64,000 nucleotides of DNA. It comes from Pseudoalteromonas shioyasakiensis. Its GTDB lineage: Bacteria; Pseudomonadota; Gammaproteobacteria; Enterobacterales; Alteromonadaceae. Each line of letters starts with the position of its first letter. Position 1 is the first letter of the stretch. Of this stretch, positions 51,533 to 61,736 are shown one piece after another. The stretch is from contig NZ_JAKEVM010000004.1 of the NCBI RefSeq assembly GCF_022398475.1, positions 1 to 64,000 on the forward strand, read 5' to 3'. Both the position numbers and the translations under genes were made by a program. The notes beneath the pieces are model-generated. The model was given only the letters and a program-made list of their open reading frames with translations. It searched no databases and had not been told where the DNA came from.

Positions 51533-54315
51533 AACACCTGTTGCCACGCCTGACTTACTAATTCGATGTGCTGAGTTAACTCAGCACGTTGCGCACAACG
51601 CCCTTGCTGATTCAAACTCATTACATGATAACGTGAACGATAGGCAATATACGCAGCCACTAATTCTTGCTGCATTTGCTCAGTAATACAGCCTAAACGT
51701 GCAGCATCAGCTAAAATACGCACATTGTCAGACCAGGTCGTTAGCTCAGAGTGCTGCATTGCATTATTCAGCACCAGATACTGAGTGATAAACTCAATAT
51801 CTGTAATACCGCCCCTATCTTGCTTTAAATCAAACAGATCATCATTGCCTTTAGCAAGGTGAGCACGCATTTTTTCGCGCATCTCAACCACATCAATCTT
51901 AAGCTTCTCATTATCGCGGGCTTGGCACAAAACGTCTTTGCGGATTTGTGCAAAACGCTCTCGCAACGAATCTTGCCCATAAATCATGCGTGAACGAACC
52001 AAAGCTTGATGTTCCCAGGTCCATGCTTGAGTTTGCTGATAGTGGTAGTAACTTTCTAAATTAATAGCTAGTAAACCCGATGCCCCTTCAGGACGTAAAC
52101 GAGTATCAAGCTCATACAATATGCCTGACGCAGTTCGCGTGTTGAATAGATGCATTAAGCGCTGCGCAAGCTTTAAGTAAAACTGACGGGAATCAATCGA
52201 CTTATCACCATCGGTATAACTGCTACCATCGTGGTTATGCACAAATACCAGATCTAAATCTGAATCGTAGCCAACTTCAAAGCCGCCAGTTTTGCCGTAA
52301 GCAATAACAGCAAAGCCCTTTTCTTGATCTGAGGTATTCGCTGGTCGACCAAAGCGCTCAACACATGCATGCCATGCAATATTGACCGCTTGCTCTACAA
52401 TAGCCTCAGCAAGTGCAGTAAGATGATCGCTTACCTTCATCACACTCAGTACACCGGTTGCATCGGCTGCTGCAATGCGTAACTGATGCGTTTGTTTAAA
52501 CTGACGAAGTGCTTCCATTTGCAGCTCTAAATCGCCATGTTCAATACGCAAGAAATACTGCCTTATTTCATCTTTGTAAGCAGATAAAGGCGTCGGTTTA
52601 TAGAGCACCTGTGGATCGATCAGCTCATCAAGTAAAATTGGGTAACGAGAGATATGCTCGCCAATCCATTTACTATGGCAGCAAAGTGCAACCAATTGAT
52701 TTAACGCCCCTGGGTTTTCGTATAACAGCTCTAGGTAGGCAGTTCGTGAGATGATCTTATTCAACACTTGGCAGATCATGGTAAAAGCGTCGCTACTGGC
52801 TTTTGTAACTGTTAACTGTTTAAGTAAAAGCGGCATTAATTTGTCGAGGATATCACGACCTCGACTGCCAATTTTCGCCTTAGTTAAGCGCGCTTTAAAA
52901 TCTTCAAGCGCCGCTTGCCAGTCAAGATTTGGCTCACACATCAGGCTAACATCTGTCATTTCCCAAGCGCTAATGTACTCACTTTCACACGGATCTGCCG
53001 TTTCGCTTTCAAAGCCAATCACTTGTTCGAACTCACCATGTACTTGAGACATGGTCTGCTCAATGCTAGTTAAACACTGATCAAAATCATCTTTATTGAG
53101 CAAATAGCATAAACGCTGCTGGTTTAACTCGTCATCAGGTAGGGTTTGCGTTTGCTTATCATCGAAAATCTGTAGGTACTGCTCTATTTGACGTAAGTCT
53201 AAATAGTTTTGTGTTAATAACTCAGCTTCTTTATTCGACATCACTTGGTTGTTAACCAGCTCTTTTAAAGCAACCAGTAATGACTGAGTTTGTAGGTTCG
53301 CTTCACGGCCGCCTCGGACCATTTGCAGCGCTTGTACTACAAACTCTACTTCTCGAATGCCGCCAGCACCTAATTTGATATTGTTTGTAAGGCGCTTTCG
53401 GCGTACCTCTTGAGCAATCATTTGCTTCATCTTGCGCAGCGATTCAATCACCGAAAAATCAATATAGCGGCGGTACACAAACGGGCGTAGCAATTCATAA
53501 AACTCATCCCAATACCTATTTTCTGTGCCAATTAATCGCCCTTTTAGCATGGCGTAGCGTTCCCACTCACGTCCTTGTTCTTGGTAATAATCTTCCATTG
53601 CATGAAAGCTCATTACCAAAGGCCCACTTTCACCAAATGGGCGCAGGCGCATATCAACCCGAAAAACTTGGCCATTTACCGTAGTTTGGTTAAGCGCCAT
53701 AATTAGCTTTTGCGCCACTTTGGTATAAAAAACTTGCGCTTCAATGGAGCGGCGCCCCCCTTGCGTTGCAACATCGCGAGGGTAAGAAAAAATTAAATCT
53801 ATGTCAGATGAGTAGTTAAGCTCTCCCCCACCAAGTTTGCCCATACCTAAAACTAACATTGGCATTGCATTATCGTCATCATCAAGCGGCATGCCACTGA
53901 CTTTTGCGACCTGCGCAAAGGCCCACTGATTGGCACTATCGATAAGCTGGTTTGCAAGGGCCGAGATATAAGCGATGCTATCGGCAATTGGGTTTGCACA
54001 GCACAAATCAAGAAAAGCCACTTTCAACCAGTATTTTTCTCGATACAAACGTAACTTTGCCAGCGCAGCATTGTCATCCAGTTCATTGATTTCAGAATTA
54101 CTTAACGGAGCTTCAACTGCACGATTAGCAAGCTCCTTATCATCAAGTAACCAGTCTTTTAAATCAGGCTGAGATTGTAAGCAGTTCCACGCAAAGTCAC
54201 TTAAAGACAGCAAGTTAATAATCTTTTGTTGCTCAGTTTGCCCCTCATACAAGCTCGCGAAGCGGGTTTGGCCTAACTGATGAAGTGACTCGGGAAGCGC
54301 GTGTAAATTACTCAT
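51529..54315 (-). CDS. glnE: Bifunctional glutamine synthetase adenylyltransferase/deadenylase
   Basis: A 928-residue protein with two nucleotidyltransferase domains. The N-terminal adenylyl-removing domain has GKLGGGELNYSSDIDLIF at about 155-172, and the C-terminal adenylylating domain has GKTGGFEVGYDSDLDLVF at about 672-689. Both double-aspartate metal sites (DIDL and DLDL) are intact. It adjusts glutamine synthetase activity in response to PII. Length and domain order are normal. It is divergent from the DUF350-like gene. Confidence 0.97.
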   Translation of the reverse strand: MSNLHALPESLHQLGQTRFASLYEGQTEQQKIINLLSLSDFAWNCLQSQPDLKDWLLDDKELANRAVEAPLSNSEINELDDNAALAKLRLYREKYWLKVAFLDLCCANPIADSIAYISALANQLIDSANQWAFAQVAKVSGMPLDDDDNAMPMLVLGMGKLGGGELNYSSDIDLIFSYPRDVATQGGRRSIEAQVFYTKVAQKLIMALNQTTVNGQVFRVDMRLRPFGESGPLVMSFHAMEDYYQEQGREWERYAMLKGRLIGTENRYWDEFYELLRPFVYRRYIDFSVIESLRKMKQMIAQEVRRKRLTNNIKLGAGGIREVEFVVQALQMVRGGREANLQTQSLLVALKELVNNQVMSNKEAELLTQNYLDLRQIEQYLQIFDDKQTQTLPDDELNQQRLCYLLNKDDFDQCLTSIEQTMSQVHGEFEQVIGFESETADPCESEYISAWEMTDVSLMCEPNLDWQAALEDFKARLTKAKIGSRGRDILDKLMPLLLKQLTVTKASSDAFTMICQVLNKIISRTAYLELLYENPGALNQLVALCCHSKWIGEHISRYPILLDELIDPQVLYKPTPLSAYKDEIRQYFLRIEHGDLELQMEALRQFKQTHQLRIAAADATGVLSVMKVSDHLTALAEAIVEQAVNIAWHACVERFGRPANTSDQEKGFAVIAYGKTGGFEVGYDSDLDLVFVHNHDGSSYTDGDKSIDSRQFYLKLAQRLMHLFNTRTASGILYELDTRLRPEGASGLLAINLESYYHYQQTQAWTWEHQALVRSRMIYGQDSLRERFAQIRKDVLCQARDNEKLKIDVVEMREKMRAHLAKGNDDLFDLKQDRGGITDIEFITQYLVLNNAMQHSELTTWSDNVRILADAARLGCITEQMQQELVAAYIAYRSRYHVMSLNQQGRCAQRAELTQHIELVSQAWQQVF

Positions 54316-54387
54316 TAAATACTCTCTTTTAACTTGCCAATAACCGTACTAGAATGATTATCAAAGAATTATTTAGCAGGGACCTGC

Positions 54388-55281
54388 ATGTCATATTTAT
54401 CACTATCTAACACTAGTTTAGTCGCGATTGCTATTAGTTTCGCTGTAATTTGCGTCACTATAGTACTGCTACGTATTCTAACGCAAATCAAAGCAAAACA
54501 AGCGCTTAAAGAAGAGCTTGCGCAACATGATAACTTTGCCATGGGGATCAGCTTTGCCAGCGAAATTATGGTCGTTATAGCCACTATCGCTTATATATTT
54601 GATGAAATTAGCTTAAGTGCAGCCCAATCTAACCCGCTAAAAGTACTTTTACTCATTGTGCTGTTGTTTGCCTTTATAAAAATAGGCCATTTAATTCATC
54701 GTAAATGGATTTTGCATCGCTTTAATGAAGAAGCAGCCATTCTAAAGCAAAATGTCTGCGCCGCTTTAGTTGATTCAGGCATGTTAATCGCAAACTGCAT
54801 TATCGCTCTTGGCCTTTATAACTGGTGCCATACCCAAGGTTACAGCAGCTTATTGATCGCCACTGTGAGCTTTTTTGTGCTGCAAGGTATGTTTGCCCTT
54901 GATAGTAAAATTCGTGAATATCGCTTTGCAAAAGCCAACCAAGGTGCATCACTACAAAGTAACTTTAACCTTGAAAATACCTCTATTGGCATTCGCTACG
55001 CGGGTAAGTCTATCGGCCTAGCACTTGCGGGCTATGCTGGTCTTGCCAGTGCATCATTTATTAGTGGTAAGATGGTAGAAAATTTATTCACTCTAGTATC
55101 TCATTGCGGTGCAATGTGGGTATTGTTATATATTTTGAGCTACATTATTAAATATATCTCTCTACCTAATATCGACACATCGTTAGAAGTAGATCACCAA
55201 GATAACATTGGCATAGCCTGTATAGAGTTTGCCGTTTTCGGTGCAATAGGCTATTTACTAATAAGTATGTTTTCAATTTGA
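54388..55281 (+). CDS. DUF350-like multi-pass membrane protein
   Basis: A 297-residue protein with about eight hydrophobic segments arranged as two similar halves, resembling the DUF350 family. The halves contain FAMGISFASEIMVV (about 50-63) and IGIACIEFAVFGAIGYLL near the C-terminus. AGGGAC lies upstream of the ATG. Its function is unknown. It is followed 28 bp later by an unrecognised soluble protein gene, so the two are probably cotranscribed. Confidence 0.68.
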   Translation: MSYLSLSNTSLVAIAISFAVICVTIVLLRILTQIKAKQALKEELAQHDNFAMGISFASEIMVVIATIAYIFDEISLSAAQSNPLKVLLLIVLLFAFIKIGHLIHRKWILHRFNEEAAILKQNVCAALVDSGMLIANCIIALGLYNWCHTQGYSSLLIATVSFFVLQGMFALDSKIREYRFAKANQGASLQSNFNLENTSIGIRYAGKSIGLALAGYAGLASASFISGKMVENLFTLVSHCGAMWVLLYILSYIIKYISLPNIDTSLEVDHQDNIGIACIEFAVFGAIGYLLISMFSI

Positions 55282-55309
55282 TACGGAAGTATTTGAATCG
55301 TGAGGCATT

Positions 55310-55771
55310 ATGCCCTTTAAAGTTAATAATTATTTATTAGTTGATATAGATGATGAGTTTAGCCGCGCATTTGCTCAGCACTACTTTGCAAATGCCGAAA
55401 ATTCGACTCTAGTTGTGGCTGGTGCTAATAGCCGCCATATGGTTAAACTCATGTTTGATCAACTCGTTAAGGATTATTGCTATTGCGATTTTAGTAATGA
55501 AATTAGTGTCTCAGAACTCGCCAGCTATTTACATGAACACCACGATATTCAAGGTGTACTGATTAATCAGACTGACTATCAACTGGCGAATGATGCACAA
55601 AAATTTATTTATAACTCACTTCACAAAATACGTTACTTAGTGCAACAAGATGGACATAGTTTTAGTTTTACACCTTGCCCGGATGCTGCTCACATTAACC
55701 ACCTTTCTTGCCAGTCTGAGATTGCCGAAACCACTGCACATGTTTTAAGTGCCAAAGACGAATTTAAATAA
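55310..55771 (+). CDS. Hypothetical soluble protein
   Basis: A 153-residue acidic protein without membrane segments or a signal peptide. I do not recognise it. The beginning (NYLLVDIDDEFSRAFAQHYFA) and alternating hydrophobic stretches at about 6-12, 33-37 and 81-86 suggest a Rossmann-like alpha/beta fold, perhaps a shrunken short-chain-dehydrogenase relative. No glycine-rich nucleotide motif is seen, however. It lies between the DUF350-like gene and rsmE on the same strand. Confidence 0.65.
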   Translation: MPFKVNNYLLVDIDDEFSRAFAQHYFANAENSTLVVAGANSRHMVKLMFDQLVKDYCYCDFSNEISVSELASYLHEHHDIQGVLINQTDYQLANDAQKFIYNSLHKIRYLVQQDGHSFSFTPCPDAAHINHLSCQSEIAETTAHVLSAKDEFK

Positions 55772-55840
55772 CAAATAAATAATTGCACCTAAGCCGCTGT
55801 ATACTTACCATATTGCTAAATTTATTGATAAGTGACAGCC

Positions 55841-56575
55841 ATGCGAGTTCCACATATTTACCAACCTTCAGCGATTTCTTTAAACACCCCAGTAGCACTT
55901 GATGATGATGCAGCAGGTCATGTTGGCCGTGTATTGCGTATGCAAGTCGGTGATAAGGTTTCGATTTTTAATGGTGAAGGAGGTGAATACCTCAGTGAAA
56001 TTATTGAAGTCAGCAAAAAAAATGTCGTCGTTGAGCCTCAGGAATTTGTTGATCATGATGTTGAATCGCCTTTAAAAATTCACTTGGGCCAAGGCATTTC
56101 TCGTGGCGATAAAATGGATTTCACTATTCAAAAATCTGTTGAACTGGGTATCACAGAAATCACCCCAATTTTTAGCCAACGTTGTGGCGTAAAACTAAGT
56201 GGTGACAGACTGCAGAAAAAACATCAACAATGGCAAAAAATTGCAATTGCCGCCGCAGAACAATCAGGCCGTAATTTTGTGCCTGTTGTACACCCTCCTA
56301 TCGATATAAAAGACTGGCTAGAACAAGCAAGTGAGGCGATTAAACTTACTTTGCACCCGCGTGCTGAGCACAGTATTAAAACTATTCAAGTACCAAACGA
56401 AGGAGTGCGCTTTTTAGTCGGCCCTGAAGGAGGATTTACCGATGCAGAAATTGACATTGCTAAACAGCAAAACTTTGTTGATATTCGCTTAGGCCCACGT
56501 GTTCTGCGAACAGAAACAGCCGCTCTGACGGTATTGAGCGCATTACAATTACAGTTTGGCGATTTAGCGAATTGA
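55841..56575 (+). CDS. rsmE: 16S rRNA m3U1498 methyltransferase
   Basis: A 244-residue SPOUT-class methyltransferase starting MRVPHIYQP; the GTG at 55832 would add three residues, but RsmE proteins begin at this M. Landmarks are HVGRVLRMQVGD, KMDFTIQKSVELGITEITP, RCGVKL, the knot segment VRFLVGPEGGFTDAEI and LGPRVLRTETAALT. It methylates U1498 of 16S rRNA. The order rsmE-gshB-yqgE-ruvX is the same as in E. coli. Confidence 0.96.
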   Translation: MRVPHIYQPSAISLNTPVALDDDAAGHVGRVLRMQVGDKVSIFNGEGGEYLSEIIEVSKKNVVVEPQEFVDHDVESPLKIHLGQGISRGDKMDFTIQKSVELGITEITPIFSQRCGVKLSGDRLQKKHQQWQKIAIAAAEQSGRNFVPVVHPPIDIKDWLEQASEAIKLTLHPRAEHSIKTIQVPNEGVRFLVGPEGGFTDAEIDIAKQQNFVDIRLGPRVLRTETAALTVLSALQLQFGDLAN

Positions 56576-56643
56576 AAACCGTAAAAATACCCATATATCA
56601 AAGTAACAAAACATAGTATGGCATACGATTCTAAGGCAAAAAT

Positions 56644-57597
56644 ATGGCAATTAAGCTAGGCATAATCTCTGATCCAATTAGTGGCTTTAATATTAAAAAA
56701 GACACTGGCTTTGCAATGATGATGGAAGCGCAACAGCGCGGTTACGAAATTTACTACATGGAAATGGATGACCTTTCTCTACGTCAAGGTCAAGGCTTTG
56801 CAACAGCCGCCAAAGCCCGTGTGTTTGATGATGTAAATCACTGGTATGAATTAGAAGAAAAAGCCACCATTGCTTTAGCAGATTTAGACGTTATTTTAAT
56901 GCGTAAAGATCCGCCTTTTGATACTGAGTACATCTACGCTACCTATATTTTAGAGCGTGCTGAGCAAGCTGGCACGCTTATAATCAATAAGCCGCAAAGC
57001 TTACGCGATGCTAACGAAAAGCTATTCACAGCTTGGTTTAGCGAACATACGCCTGATACTTTAGTAACACGTAGCCAAGCAGACATTCGTGCATTTTTAG
57101 CTGAGCATAAAGATATTATTTTAAAACCGCTAGATGGTATGGGTGGTGCATCTATCTTTAGAGTTAAAGAAGATGATGCCAATATTGGTGTGATCTGCGA
57201 AACGCTAACCGAACATGGTAGTCGTTTTGCAATGGCACAAAACTATATTCCTGAAATCAAGCAAGGCGATAAACGCGTACTTGTGGTCGATGGTGAAGTA
57301 ATGCCGTATTGCCTAGCTCGTATCCCACAAAATGGCGAAACGCGCGGTAACTTGGCAGCAGGTGGTAGAGGTGAAGCACGCCCGATTAGCGATTCAGACC
57401 GTAAAATTGCAGAGGCTGTAGCACCTACACTAAAAGAAAAAGGCCTTATTTTTGTTGGTCTAGATATCATTGGCGACCGTTTAACTGAAATCAATGTCAC
57501 TGCGCCAACGTGTGTAAAAGAGATTGAAGCCGCTTATGACATTTCAATCACTGGTCACTTATTTGATGCCATTGAAAGAAAACTGAGCCATACTTAA
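56644..57597 (+). CDS. gshB: Glutathione synthetase
   Basis: A 317-residue ATP-grasp ligase joining gamma-glutamylcysteine and glycine. Family blocks are LGIISDPI at the start, MRKDPPFDTEYIYATY, NKPQSLRDANEKL, KPLDGMGGASIFR and the late GDRLTEINVTAPTCVKEI. Length and blocks match GshB. It sits between rsmE and yqgE, as in E. coli. Confidence 0.97.
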   Translation: MAIKLGIISDPISGFNIKKDTGFAMMMEAQQRGYEIYYMEMDDLSLRQGQGFATAAKARVFDDVNHWYELEEKATIALADLDVILMRKDPPFDTEYIYATYILERAEQAGTLIINKPQSLRDANEKLFTAWFSEHTPDTLVTRSQADIRAFLAEHKDIILKPLDGMGGASIFRVKEDDANIGVICETLTEHGSRFAMAQNYIPEIKQGDKRVLVVDGEVMPYCLARIPQNGETRGNLAAGGRGEARPISDSDRKIAEAVAPTLKEKGLIFVGLDIIGDRLTEINVTAPTCVKEIEAAYDISITGHLFDAIERKLSHT

Positions 57598-57621
57598 ATT
57601 AAACAACAAAAGGGGCGACCT

Positions 57622-58179
57622 ATGCAGTCATTAGAGAATCACTTCTTAATCGCAATGCCGAGCATGCAAGACCCTTTTTTTAAGCGTGCTGTCACTTACA
57701 TTTGTGAGCACAATCAAGATGGTGCGATGGGCTTGGTAATTAACCAGCCTATCAATATCACCGTGGGTGAGCTACTCGATAAAATCGAAATTGATAACGA
57801 CAAAAGCAAGCAAGCTGCAGGTTTAGCTGTGTACGCAGGCGGACCTGTAAAAACCGATCGCGGATTTGTTCTGCACTCACCAAAACCAGGTTATGCAGCG
57901 AGTCAAAAACTTAGTAGTGATATTATGATCACCACTTCAAAAGATGTGTTAGCAAGCCTAACCACGAGTGAAGCACCTGAACAATTTATTATCACACTGG
58001 GTTATGCTGGTTGGGATCAAGGACAGCTAGAGCAAGAACTGCTTGAGAATTCATGGTTAATTATCAAAGCAGATCCTGAGATCATCTTTAACACCCCTGT
58101 TGAAAAACGCTGGGAAAAAGCCGTTTCTATGCTGGGTTTTGATATCGGGCAATTAAGCTCTGAAGCTGGCCACGCCTAA
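57622..58179 (+). CDS. yqgE: YqgE/AlgH family protein
   Basis: A 185-residue protein of the UPF0301/YqgE-AlgH family: [19 protein letters not shown] at the start, [26 protein letters not shown] and [15 protein letters not shown]. No enzymatic activity is established for the family; AlgH in Pseudomonas was linked to alginate regulation. AAGGGG lies before the ATG. It precedes ruvX by 20 bp. Confidence 0.95.
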   Translation: MQSLENHFLIAMPSMQDPFFKRAVTYICEHNQDGAMGLVINQPINITVGELLDKIEIDNDKSKQAAGLAVYAGGPVKTDRGFVLHSPKPGYAASQKLSSDIMITTSKDVLASLTTSEAPEQFIITLGYAGWDQGQLEQELLENSWLIIKADPEIIFNTPVEKRWEKAVSMLGFDIGQLSSEAGHA

Positions 58180-58199
58180 CATTTATAAATTTTAAGACT

Positions 58200-58649
58200 A
58201 TGACAAAACGAACTTTTAAGCCACTCGGTGAACGCACCGTAATGGGTTTTGACTTTGGCACCAAAAGTATTGGTATTGCCATTGGTCAAGAGCTCACAGG
58301 AACAGCATCAAGCTTACAAGCTGTAAAAGCGAGAGATGGGATCCCTGATTGGCAACTTATTAAAAAACAAGTGGATGAGTGGCAACCTGATTTAATGGTG
58401 GTTGGTTTACCGCTTAATATGGATGGCACCAATCAAGAAGTTACTTTTAAAGCTAAGAAGTTCGCAAACCGCTTACACAACCACTTTGCTATACCGGTTG
58501 AAACGCAGGATGAACGACTAACAACGGCAGATGCCAAAGCGCGTTTGTTCGAACAAGGTGGCTACCGAAACCTTGGTAAAGGTAATGTTGATAATATGTC
58601 AGCGGTGATCATCTTAGAAAGCTTTTTTGAGCAGTTTTATGGCGACTAA
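58200..58649 (+). CDS. ruvX: Holliday junction resolvase-like YqgF/RuvX
   Basis: A 149-residue RNase H-fold protein: [14 protein letters not shown] at the start, [13 protein letters not shown] in the middle, [11 protein letters not shown], then [15 protein letters not shown] at the end. The acidic residues of the fold are preserved. In E. coli YqgF acts in 16S rRNA 5' maturation, and it resembles the RuvC resolvase. Its final four bases overlap the convergent SBP-like gene. Confidence 0.95.
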   Translation: MTKRTFKPLGERTVMGFDFGTKSIGIAIGQELTGTASSLQAVKARDGIPDWQLIKKQVDEWQPDLMVVGLPLNMDGTNQEVTFKAKKFANRLHNHFAIPVETQDERLTTADAKARLFEQGGYRNLGKGNVDNMSAVIILESFFEQFYGD

Positions 58650-59518
58650 GGCGCTTTATTAATCACCGTATAGTTGTTTAAATCTGGAATGAAGCCTGCC
58701 TCTCGGTAGGCTTTTTCAATTGCGCCTGTTTTACGAAGCTGCGCAAGCCCTTTTTGAATTGCATCAAAGGCCGCTTTTCCATCGGGGTGACTCTTCGAAA
58801 TAATAAAATGACGGCTATCATTAAGCTGGAGCACTAGGTTTGGCACAGCTACCAGTTCAATGTTTTCTAATGTGTAGCGATTATTGAGGCTAGGCATTAA
58901 GGGCATCATCATAAAATCAACCCACTGCATCGATACAGTGCGGACTTGCCCAAGCCACTCATCTTCTCTGAGCAACTCTTTTAAGGGCAGAGCAGATAAC
59001 GTTTGCCAATCGGTTTGCCAGCGTGGCGTTGACACTGCGGTTAATTGTTTAAAGTCAGCAAGCTGTTTTACTTGCTGCACTTTCTTATTGTTCGGTGAAG
59101 TGAATATACCCGCAAAATACTCACCATCTCTAATCACAGGATCAGAGATATATACCGACCCAACTAGCTGCTTTGCATCAACAGACCAAACACTATCGAA
59201 GCTTAATAGTAGCTGGCCATCTTCTAACAGCTTGGTATTGCGATAATTAACATTGCCTTTGTGATAACGAAATGGCTTGGTAAAACCGCCTAAACTCAAT
59301 GCTTGTTGAGCTATGATCATATCGACCACATCACGGCGAATGTAAGCACCACTGAAGTCTTTAACTTCAAGAGGTTTGCGACCATTCAAAAAGCGACTGT
59401 AATCGTCATAAACATCATCGCGAATAAAAATAACCACACTTTTATTATCATTGCCATATACCTGAAAGGTACTCAGCAATAAAAATAACCAACCGATTAA
59501 ATTTACTCGCAAACACAT
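58646..59518 (-). CDS. Periplasmic solute-binding-protein-like protein
   Basis: A 290-residue protein with a signal peptide (about 1-22). The rest resembles the two-lobed extracellular solute-binding fold (family 3-like), ending [26 protein letters not shown]. No transporter genes are nearby, so it may be an orphan sensory or binding protein. Its ATG follows the pilU stop codon with no gap, so it is likely translated from the pilT-pilU transcript. The ligand and any link to twitching motility are unknown. Confidence 0.7.
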   Translation of the reverse strand: MCLRVNLIGWLFLLLSTFQVYGNDNKSVVIFIRDDVYDDYSRFLNGRKPLEVKDFSGAYIRRDVVDMIIAQQALSLGGFTKPFRYHKGNVNYRNTKLLEDGQLLLSFDSVWSVDAKQLVGSVYISDPVIRDGEYFAGIFTSPNNKKVQQVKQLADFKQLTAVSTPRWQTDWQTLSALPLKELLREDEWLGQVRTVSMQWVDFMMMPLMPSLNNRYTLENIELVAVPNLVLQLNDSRHFIISKSHPDGKAAFDAIQKGLAQLRKTGAIEKAYREAGFIPDLNNYTVINKAP

Positions 59519-60652
59519 TTATTCGTCACTCTTTCCATCAAGACCATCGATAGTCACGCCTTGTAAGAAGCCCGCACCACTTTGTTCATTGTTTTGCAGC
59601 TTAATCATTAGGCGTAAGTCATTTGGCGAGTCAGCATGGTGTAACGCATCAGCGTAGTTAATACGGCGCTGTTTATAAAGCTCAAATAAGGCTTGGTCAA
59701 AGGTCTGCATGCCCATTTCTTTCGATTTAGCCATGGTTTCTTTGATAGAGCCAATATCACCACGCTTGATGAGCTCTGCCACCATAGGTGAATTAAGCAA
59801 AATCTCGATAGCAGCAACACGCCCTTCCCCATCGGAAGTTGGCACCAACTGCTGAGCAACAATGGCGCGAAGGTTAAGTGCTAAGTCGTACTTTAACTTA
59901 TCGTGCTTTTCTTTTGGTACTAAGTGCATGATACGGTCAATGGCTTGGTTGGCATTATTCGCATGCAGTGTCGCCACACACAAGTGACCCGTCTCGGCAA
60001 AGCTGAGTGCGTATTCCATGGTTTCTTGTGAACGGATCTCACCAATTAAGATCACATCAGGTGCTTGACGTAACGAGCTTTTTAGAGCTGATTCAAAGCT
60101 TTCAGTATCCAAACCAACCTCACGTTGGGTAATGATACTTTTACGATGCTCGTGAACAAATTCGATAGGATCTTCAATGGTAAGAATATGACCACGCTGA
60201 TTGCGGTTACGATAACCTAACAGCGCTGCAAGCGAGGTTGATTTACCCGTGCCTGTACCACCTACAAACAGCACTAAACCACGTTTTGCCATAATCACGT
60301 CGGTTAATGTTGATGGCAAACCTAGTTCGTTGACATCTGGGATTTGCGTCACGATACGGCGAATAACCATACCCGCTCTATCACGCTGCCAAAAGGCAGA
60401 AACACGGAAACGGCCTTCATCAGTCGCAATTGCGAAGTTACACTCTTTACTGTCATGAAATTCTTTGCGCTGTTTGTCGTTCATTGCTGACTCGACCAAA
60501 GCGAGTGAATCCTCATCAGAGAGCTTCTCATCGCTTAAAGGTATTAATTCACCGTTTACTTTTGCACTGACAGGCAGCTGGCTCGAAACAAACAAGTCTG
60601 AGCCTTTTTTGTCGATCATAACTTGTAAAAAATGATTTAAAGGTAAAGACAT
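59519..60652 (-). CDS. pilU: Type IV pilus retraction ATPase PilU
   Basis: A 377-residue PilT/VirB11-type ATPase. Walker A GGTGTGKST lies at 131-139, with the Asp box TIEDPIEFVHEH, Walker B LIGEIRSQETMEY and His box FAETGHLCVATLHANN. Length and sequence character match PilU, the accessory retraction motor, and the neighbour is pilT. It supports type IV pilus retraction under load from the cytoplasmic face. It follows pilT by 14 bp. Confidence 0.95.
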   Translation of the reverse strand: MSLPLNHFLQVMIDKKGSDLFVSSQLPVSAKVNGELIPLSDEKLSDEDSLALVESAMNDKQRKEFHDSKECNFAIATDEGRFRVSAFWQRDRAGMVIRRIVTQIPDVNELGLPSTLTDVIMAKRGLVLFVGGTGTGKSTSLAALLGYRNRNQRGHILTIEDPIEFVHEHRKSIITQREVGLDTESFESALKSSLRQAPDVILIGEIRSQETMEYALSFAETGHLCVATLHANNANQAIDRIMHLVPKEKHDKLKYDLALNLRAIVAQQLVPTSDGEGRVAAIEILLNSPMVAELIKRGDIGSIKETMAKSKEMGMQTFDQALFELYKQRRINYADALHHADSPNDLRLMIKLQNNEQSGAGFLQGVTIDGLDGKSDE

Positions 60653-60666
60653 TTTAAATAGCTCCG

Positions 60667-61707
60667 TTAACCACCAAATTGGGTTTTATCTTGCGCTTTA
60701 GCTCGCGCATCATTGGTTGTAATAATGCCGTAGTTAACTAAGTTTGCTAAACATTGATCCATGGTCTGCATACCATGCGATGCACCGGTTTGAATTGATG
60801 AATACATTTGTGCAATTTTATCTTCACGGATCAGATTTCGAATTGCAGGAATACCTATCATGATCTCGTGAGCTGCAACTCGGCCACCGCCCACTTTTTT
60901 AAGTAAAGTTTGCGAGATTACGGCACGTAATGATTCTGACAACATTGAACGTACCATGTCTTTTTCTTCACCTGGGAATACGTCAATGATACGGTCGATA
61001 GTTTTTGGTGCTGATGTGGTATGCAAGGTACCAAACACCAAGTGACCTGTTTCTGCTGCGGTCATCGCTAAGCGAATCGTTTCAAGGTCACGCAGCTCAC
61101 CCACTAAGATTACATCCGGATCTTCACGTAGTGCACTTCTAAGTGCATTAGAGAAGCTATGCGTGTCACGGTGAACTTCACGCTGGTTAATAAGGCTCAG
61201 CTTATTCTCATGTACGAATTCGATTGGATCTTCAATAGTTAAAATATGGTGATGCTTATTTTGGTTAATATAATCAACCATCGCCGCTAATGTGGTTGAT
61301 TTACCCGAACCCGTTGGCCCGGTGACTAGCACCAAACCACGTGGATTATCGGAAATGGTTTTAAAAATATCAGGCGCACCTAAATCATCCAGTGTTAAAA
61401 CATCACTTGGGATAGTACGAAACACCGCCGCAGGGCCACGGTTTGAGTTAAATGCGTTAACACGAAAACGCGCAAGGTTTGGTACTTCGAAAGAAAAATC
61501 CACTTCGAGATTTTGTTCGTAGTCCTTACGCTGATTATCGTTCATAATATCGTATACCAGACTATTTACATCTTTTTGTTCTAATGCTGGAATATTAATA
61601 CGACGCACATCACCATCAACACGTATCATGGGTGATACGCCTGATGACAAGTGTAAATCCGAGGCTTTGTGTTGCACACTAAAGGCCAATAATTCGGTAA
61701 TATCCAT
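60667..61707 (-). CDS. pilT: Type IV pilus retraction ATPase PilT
   Basis: A 346-residue hexameric retraction ATPase. Walker A GPTGSGKST lies at 130-138, with the Asp box TIEDPIEFVHEN, Walker B LVGELRDLETIRLA, His box AAETGHLVFGTLHT and the PilT-specific C-terminal AIRNLIREDK. It depolymerises type IV pili for twitching motility and DNA uptake. It is divergent from yggS with only two bases between its start and the first possible yggS start, so the promoters must overlap the other coding region or leader. Confidence 0.97.
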   Translation of the reverse strand: MDITELLAFSVQHKASDLHLSSGVSPMIRVDGDVRRINIPALEQKDVNSLVYDIMNDNQRKDYEQNLEVDFSFEVPNLARFRVNAFNSNRGPAAVFRTIPSDVLTLDDLGAPDIFKTISDNPRGLVLVTGPTGSGKSTTLAAMVDYINQNKHHHILTIEDPIEFVHENKLSLINQREVHRDTHSFSNALRSALREDPDVILVGELRDLETIRLAMTAAETGHLVFGTLHTTSAPKTIDRIIDVFPGEEKDMVRSMLSESLRAVISQTLLKKVGGGRVAAHEIMIGIPAIRNLIREDKIAQMYSSIQTGASHGMQTMDQCLANLVNYGIITTNDARAKAQDKTQFGG

Positions 61708-61736
61708 TTATGACTCCACAACCAACTGATAATTAT

